Source: Candidatus Hydrogenedentota bacterium
Lineage (GTDB): Bacteria; Hydrogenedentota; Hydrogenedentia; Hydrogenedentales; SLHB01
Assembly: GCA_003557825.1 (NCBI GenBank)
Contig: PWNM01000386.1
Location: 1-9,737, forward strand
Direction: 5' to 3'
DNA length: 9,737 nucleotides
Below are positions 6,028 to 9,737 of this stretch, one piece after another; within the stretch, counting starts at the first letter, position 1, and every line of letters starts with the position of its first letter. Position numbers and translations under genes: made by a program. The notes under the pieces were generated by a model, which searched no databases, had not been told where the DNA came from, and was given only the letters and a program-made list of their open reading frames with translations.

Positions 6028-6064
6028 ACAGGACCGGATCGTATATGAGTCGATCCGGTCCTGT
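6028..6064. terminator. Perfect 14-bp hairpin between convergent genes
   Basis: ACAGGACCGGATCG (6028-6041) pairs exactly with 6051-6064 around a 9-base loop. It lies between the stop of the HIRAN/ARPP-1 gene (6010) and the stop of the serine hydrolase gene (6074), which read toward each other, so it can serve as a two-way terminator. Neither side has a long T-run, so Rho or another factor may help. Confidence 0.65.
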
Positions 6065-6073
6065 CGTTGCTCT

Positions 6074-8347
6074 CTAACGAACGCTCTCGTCGATGACCCG
6101 GAGGAATTGGGTAAGGTGCTTATCGTAGTCCGGCCCGGCGCTATACCGCGCCATGGTGACGACCAGGCCATTATCCAGATCGACCCGAAGCACTGCGCTC
6201 GACGCCGCTCCATGGCCGATGGTGTTTTTACTCAATAAGGTGGCATCTTCCGGTATCCCGTCCTGTCCCGCTTCGGGATGGGGCTGTCGCATCCAGCTGA
6301 TTCCCATGCCGTACTCCCAATCGGAGTCGGACAGGGCAGGGTAGAACTCGCCGATGGGGCGTGGCAGGAGCTTTTCGAAGACTTCAGGCGAGAAAAACTC
6401 GAGACCGCCATAGGAGCCTTTGTTGAGCATGAGCTGACCCACCCGTCCCAGGTCGGCAGCGGTACAATCGATGCCGAAACCCAGGTTCATGATCGTCGGA
6501 TTGTCCTGTCCGAGAGGCATGAAAAAATGCTCGTGAAAGAGCCGAAAGATGCTTTTCCCGCCCGCCATCTCCATGACCTTGCCCGCAAGATCGAGGCTTA
6601 CGCCGTTATACAGCACTACCTCGCCCGGTGATAACCCTTCTATGCCATTGGCGATGACATTATCAAGCCACGGGTTGTTCATGCCGTTCCACCGGCCATG
6701 CCCATCGAGTCCTGTGGTGTGCGTGAATCCATGTCTCGGGGTGATGACCTTCTCGCCTTCAACGGGAAAGTCCGGTAACCAACGGCCAATTGGGTCATCC
6801 GGCTGGATGAGTCCTTGCTCCATGAACTGGGCGAAAAGCAGCCCAGCATGAGCCTTGGTGATCGAGGCGGTTGGAAAACGGGTCTCAAGGGTTACCGGTT
6901 TTGCGCCCATTGATCCAAAGGCTTCATGAAATACGACAACGCCGTTTCGTGCCACGAAGGCGGTGAAGGGCAACTCCGATTCGTCCCACCAGGTCTGACA
7001 TACTTCGCGAAGACGTTCGGCTACATCCGCGGCCATGCCCGCCTCCTCCGGGGTCCCGTCAACCAAAACAGGGGCGGGCGTCTCCCGTTGCCTGGGCGGC
7101 TGCAATCCGGGATTGGGTTTCTCCAACCCAAGGATCTTTTGCTTTAATGCCAGGTGATAATCTTGATGCAGCATCGCAGGAGTTTCGAGTTGCGTGGGCC
7201 TGCGACCCAATTCGTCGAGTTCGGTCATGCCGGCCATAAAAATGGCCCCGGACTCGCCTTCGAAGACAGCATCGATAAAAGCCCTTGATACAAAGGCCGA
7301 AACCGTCTCAGCATGTTCCTCCCAAACCTTCGGGTCAATGGATGTATTGTGGGGCCACTCGATGGACGCGTCAAGGGGTGGCAGCCGCCAGGGGTGCCAG
7401 TCGGCATCTCGGCAGTAGAACGTCAGGGCCTGTCGCACCACCATGCCATGCGGCCCTTCTGCCTCCACATAGGCGGCATAGCGACCAGGCTTTTCGGCCT
7501 CGGTGACTTCGTTCAGATCTCCATCGAACCAACGCACGGTGAAATCGGCATGACCGAGAAAATCCTCAACCACCTCCGGTCGTTCCCAAACCAATTCGGG
7601 AAACTCACCGGGAGCAAACACAAATTCCCATTGATTCCTGGGGCGAAGGGGTGCATCTTGAAAGGCGCCAATCGACTCACGCCATGCCTGTTCGGCGGCG
7701 ATGCGCTCAGCTTCCTCCTCCGAGAGGAGCTCGACGATATACCCCCAAGGTCCGGTGTTCTGGTCGATTTTTAGCAGGATGTGGTTGGTCCCGGGTCGCA
7801 ACGAAACGGGAAACGATTCCTGACGTGGCTGGCAGGCCCGTCCAAGATCGTTTGCCCAGATGCTGTGAACTTCATCCCCATTGACCCACACTTTGGCCCA
7901 GTCATCGGACCCGAAAAACGCCTGCATGGTCATCGCCTCTGCGGTCTCGATCTGGGCATAGGCATAGGCCACGGCGAGTTCGGCGTTATCAAAAGCCGCC
8001 GCCAGGTCCACGATGCCATCGGCTCCTGCTGTGGCCTGTTTGGCGACGATGGTTCCCTCATCACCGTCTTCATGGACGAAGGAAACCGACGCGTCCGGAG
8101 CCAACACCGCCCCGGGCTCACCGCCAAGCCTCTGCAAAAAATCGTGGCCGAAACCTGTGCGCATGGAGCCATCGGGCAACCGGTGCTCACTGGTCGGGTT
8201 GGGAAAGGGACCTATAACGACCCACTCCCGTATAACCGGGTCATCACCGGGCCGAAATACTGGAATCTCAGCCATAGCTGTCCATACAGGCCAACATCCC
8301 GCCACCACGAGTACAGTCATGGCGACCAACAATCGTACTGCTTTCAT
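6074..8347 (-). CDS. Exported multidomain serine hydrolase (beta-lactamase / class C esterase family)
   Basis: A 757-residue exported protein. The N-terminal signal has a hydrophobic core (about 6-18). It contains VVAGC (14-18), which fits a lipobox with Cys18, and also TAMA before EIP (about 26), a signal-peptidase-I site, so lipoprotein or free secretion are both possible. Next come REWVVIGPFPN (40-50) and DWAKVWVNGDEV to PWGYIVEL (149-207), which look like a jelly-roll, carbohydrate-binding-like module seen in PVC-type secreted proteins. A middle region of unknown type follows. From about 430 the beta-lactamase fold begins: SITK (495-498, nucleophile Ser and Lys), FTHTTGL (541-547), Tyr580 in YNG, and GHG (711-713) in place of KTG. 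Such enzymes are usually esterases or D-amino-acid peptidases rather than true beta-lactamases. The substrate is unknown. A GGGGGAG sequence lies 10 bases upstream. The SASA esterase gene ends 68 bp before it, suggesting one operon. Confidence 0.85.
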   Translation of the reverse strand: MKAVRLLVAMTVLVVAGCWPVWTAMAEIPVFRPGDDPVIREWVVIGPFPNPTSEHRLPDGSMRTGFGHDFLQRLGGEPGAVLAPDASVSFVHEDGDEGTIVAKQATAGADGIVDLAAAFDNAELAVAYAYAQIETAEAMTMQAFFGSDDWAKVWVNGDEVHSIWANDLGRACQPRQESFPVSLRPGTNHILLKIDQNTGPWGYIVELLSEEEAERIAAEQAWRESIGAFQDAPLRPRNQWEFVFAPGEFPELVWERPEVVEDFLGHADFTVRWFDGDLNEVTEAEKPGRYAAYVEAEGPHGMVVRQALTFYCRDADWHPWRLPPLDASIEWPHNTSIDPKVWEEHAETVSAFVSRAFIDAVFEGESGAIFMAGMTELDELGRRPTQLETPAMLHQDYHLALKQKILGLEKPNPGLQPPRQRETPAPVLVDGTPEEAGMAADVAERLREVCQTWWDESELPFTAFVARNGVVVFHEAFGSMGAKPVTLETRFPTASITKAHAGLLFAQFMEQGLIQPDDPIGRWLPDFPVEGEKVITPRHGFTHTTGLDGHGRWNGMNNPWLDNVIANGIEGLSPGEVVLYNGVSLDLAGKVMEMAGGKSIFRLFHEHFFMPLGQDNPTIMNLGFGIDCTAADLGRVGQLMLNKGSYGGLEFFSPEVFEKLLPRPIGEFYPALSDSDWEYGMGISWMRQPHPEAGQDGIPEDATLLSKNTIGHGAASSAVLRVDLDNGLVVTMARYSAGPDYDKHLTQFLRVIDESVR

Positions 8348-8415
8348 CTTGACTACTCCCCCAATTGTGATGTTGTTGGTTTGTACTTACATACCTTTAC
8401 GACAACTGTGCGCAC

Positions 8416-9737
8416 TCATTCGGGTATATCAACGGTCACTGGACCAAAGGCCGGGATGGGCATGTCGTTTTCATCGATGATGTTTGCTACCGGATTGAGA
8501 TCCGGGGCATGCCACAGCCGGGCTGCTTCAGAAACGGGCGCGCCCCGATGAAGCACGACACGATTCGGATGATCCGTATCGAAGTCGACATGATAGAACC
8601 GGTCGAGGGGACGATCGTCTTCACCGTTGCTCAGTCCAAACCCCCGTGCAAGCCCTGCCGCGGACAGTTGACCTGTCACGTTGGCAAAATCGACATGGAT
8701 AATGGTGCGGTCGGCATTGGCAAACCGGACCGATTCAAGAGCGATGCCCTTTCGAGGCGCAACACTGGGATCGACGTAAGGCCGGGCCAGCCATGCCATC
8801 CGTTCGCCGAGCTGCTCCTGGCCGTCATACGAAATATGAATGCCGTCGCTCAACGGTAGGTCCACGGTCGCAACCATGTGGACATGGGGGATTTCGGTGG
8901 CAGCGCGGCGCTGGGCCTCGCGTATAGCCTCCCATCGATAGTCCGCGTCATCCGGGAACACTACGACGCGGCCGATCTGGGCCGTGAAAATGGGCAGGTC
9001 GGGGTCATCGCAGTCTCGGCGAACCGCCTCGACAAACGACTGGAATCGCTCGAAATAGGTACCATACACGGCGGGATCTTCGGGTCCCGCGTCCGATTCG
9101 CCCTGGTACCAGAGCATGCCGCGGACGGTTCCGCCGGCCCGCTTGATTCGGTTGATCATATGGCCGTAGAGGCTGTTGTCGCTGCCATCGGACCGGTCGG
9201 GACTCCATTCCTCCAGCGAGGTGCCGCCGTAGGCACACGGGATAAACCCGATGGGTACATCGGTTTGTTCGAGCAACACCCGGGCAAAGAAGAACCCACA
9301 TCCCACGCCGCCAACGCCCGGTCCGTTTTGGCTTTCCTCACGGATCTGTGGCAACTGCTCCATGTTGAATCCGGAACGATGCTGAAGCAGTTGGTGCACG
9401 ATTTCTGCGTCGGACTCGAACAGCCGATGTAGAGGGGGCGTCCCCGGTTTCCAGGTGTTGTCCATGTTAAGCATGTTGATGCCAGGTACGGGATCATGGA
9501 CCACCTTGAGCGGGGCAGAGCCTTGCATATTGGACTGACCGGCCAGCACCCACAGGTCGCCTACACATACGTGATCGAATTGTAGCATTTCCCCTGCACC
9601 CGTAACCCTGATGGTGTACGGTCCCCCCACGGGAATGCCCTCGATCATCACGCCGGGCTCTTCGATGGAATCGGTGATCTCGACGGGCCCTTCGAATACC
9701 GTGGCGTCGCCATCGGTAATGTGCAGCATCAGGTCGC
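8416..9737 (-). CDS. SASA-family carbohydrate esterase (sialate O-acetylesterase-like), 5' end cut by window edge
   Basis: At least 437 residues of an SGNH-type carbohydrate esterase of the SASA (formerly DUF303) family, which removes acetyl groups from sugars such as sialic acid or plant polysaccharide units. Visible parts, numbered from the Met at 9729: GGPYTIRVTG (35-44, end of an N-terminal beta domain), LAGQSNMQG (62-70, nucleophile Ser66), YGGTSLEEW (167-175), GMLWYQGESDA (204-214) and DGIHIS (295-300, catalytic Asp295 and His298). A C-terminal beta domain follows (about 328-437). The frame remains open through the right edge. Complete family members have a signal peptide and about 100 further N-terminal residues, so the true start probably lies beyond 9737. 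It precedes the serine hydrolase by 68 bp on the same strand, so the two likely form a unit of exported polysaccharide or glycan esterases. Confidence 0.88.
   Translation of the reverse strand, partial: DLMLHITDGDATVFEGPVEITDSIEEPGVMIEGIPVGGPYTIRVTGAGEMLQFDHVCVGDLWVLAGQSNMQGSAPLKVVHDPVPGINMLNMDNTWKPGTPPLHRLFESDAEIVHQLLQHRSGFNMEQLPQIREESQNGPGVGGVGCGFFFARVLLEQTDVPIGFIPCAYGGTSLEEWSPDRSDGSDNSLYGHMINRIKRAGGTVRGMLWYQGESDAGPEDPAVYGTYFERFQSFVEAVRRDCDDPDLPIFTAQIGRVVVFPDDADYRWEAIREAQRRAATEIPHVHMVATVDLPLSDGIHISYDGQEQLGERMAWLARPYVDPSVAPRKGIALESVRFANADRTIIHVDFANVTGQLSAAGLARGFGLSNGEDDRPLDRFYHVDFDTDHPNRVVLHRGAPVSEAARLWHAPDLNPVANIIDENDMPIPAFGPVTVDIPE

Noticed and set aside
7781..8551. 256-aa plus-strand open frame spanning the serine hydrolase start and the SASA gene end
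   Set aside because: It runs antisense across two real genes and their intergenic gap, with no recognisable domain.
8878..9432. 184-aa plus-strand open frame opposite the SASA esterase
   Set aside because: Antisense shadow; the minus-strand frame carries GQSNM, WYQGES and DGIH motifs.

Overview
The window is about 9.7 kb of moderately GC-rich bacterial chromosome that is almost fully coding. The gene set is a sigma-54 activator, a Tat-exported protein, a DoxX membrane protein, a serine hydrolase with an N-terminal 'VIGPFP' type beta-sandwich, and a SASA-type carbohydrate esterase. This mix suggests an uncultured Planctomycetes/Verrucomicrobia/Lentisphaerae or Hydrogenedentes-like lineage. 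That placement is an inference from gene content; no rRNA or marker gene is present.

Left block, minus strand. At the very edge lies the first 16 codons of a gene with a textbook twin-arginine signal (SRRNFLG). Upstream of it on the same strand is a complete DoxX-family membrane protein. A strong hairpin (730-771) separates these from a long-form transaldolase (786-2030) and a sigma-54 enhancer-binding regulator (2081-3655), which are 50 bp apart and probably co-transcribed.

Central block, plus strand. Divergent from the regulator is a three-gene operon: a gamma-glutamylcyclotransferase-like protein whose catalytic Glu appears to be Lys, a 62-aa acidic protein overlapping it by ATGA, and a 492-aa HIRAN + ARPP-1 fusion. 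The 250-bp divergent region has a near-consensus -24/-12 sigma-54 promoter (3828-3844) facing the operon. About 90 bp upstream of it is an inverted repeat GTATG-CAT-CATAC that could bind the regulator. The regulator does not carry a usual receiver, GAF or PAS domain. Its ~220-residue N-terminus resembles a DHH phosphoesterase that has lost its catalytic residues. The proposed circuit is that a pseudo-enzyme sensor detects a small ligand or nucleic-acid product and switches on the HIRAN/ARPP-1 operon through sigma-54. This parallels RtcR and its RNA-repair operon and is the most novel item here. A 14-bp hairpin between convergent genes closes the operon.

Right block, minus strand. A SASA-family (sialate O-acetylesterase-like) hydrolase, cut at the right edge, lies 68 bp upstream of a 757-aa exported multidomain serine beta-lactamase-like hydrolase. 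They look like a two-gene unit of secreted esterases for carbohydrate or cell-wall substrates, unrelated to the central operon.

No RNA genes, mobile elements, CRISPR arrays or replication origins were seen. No gene-free stretch exceeds 300 bp.
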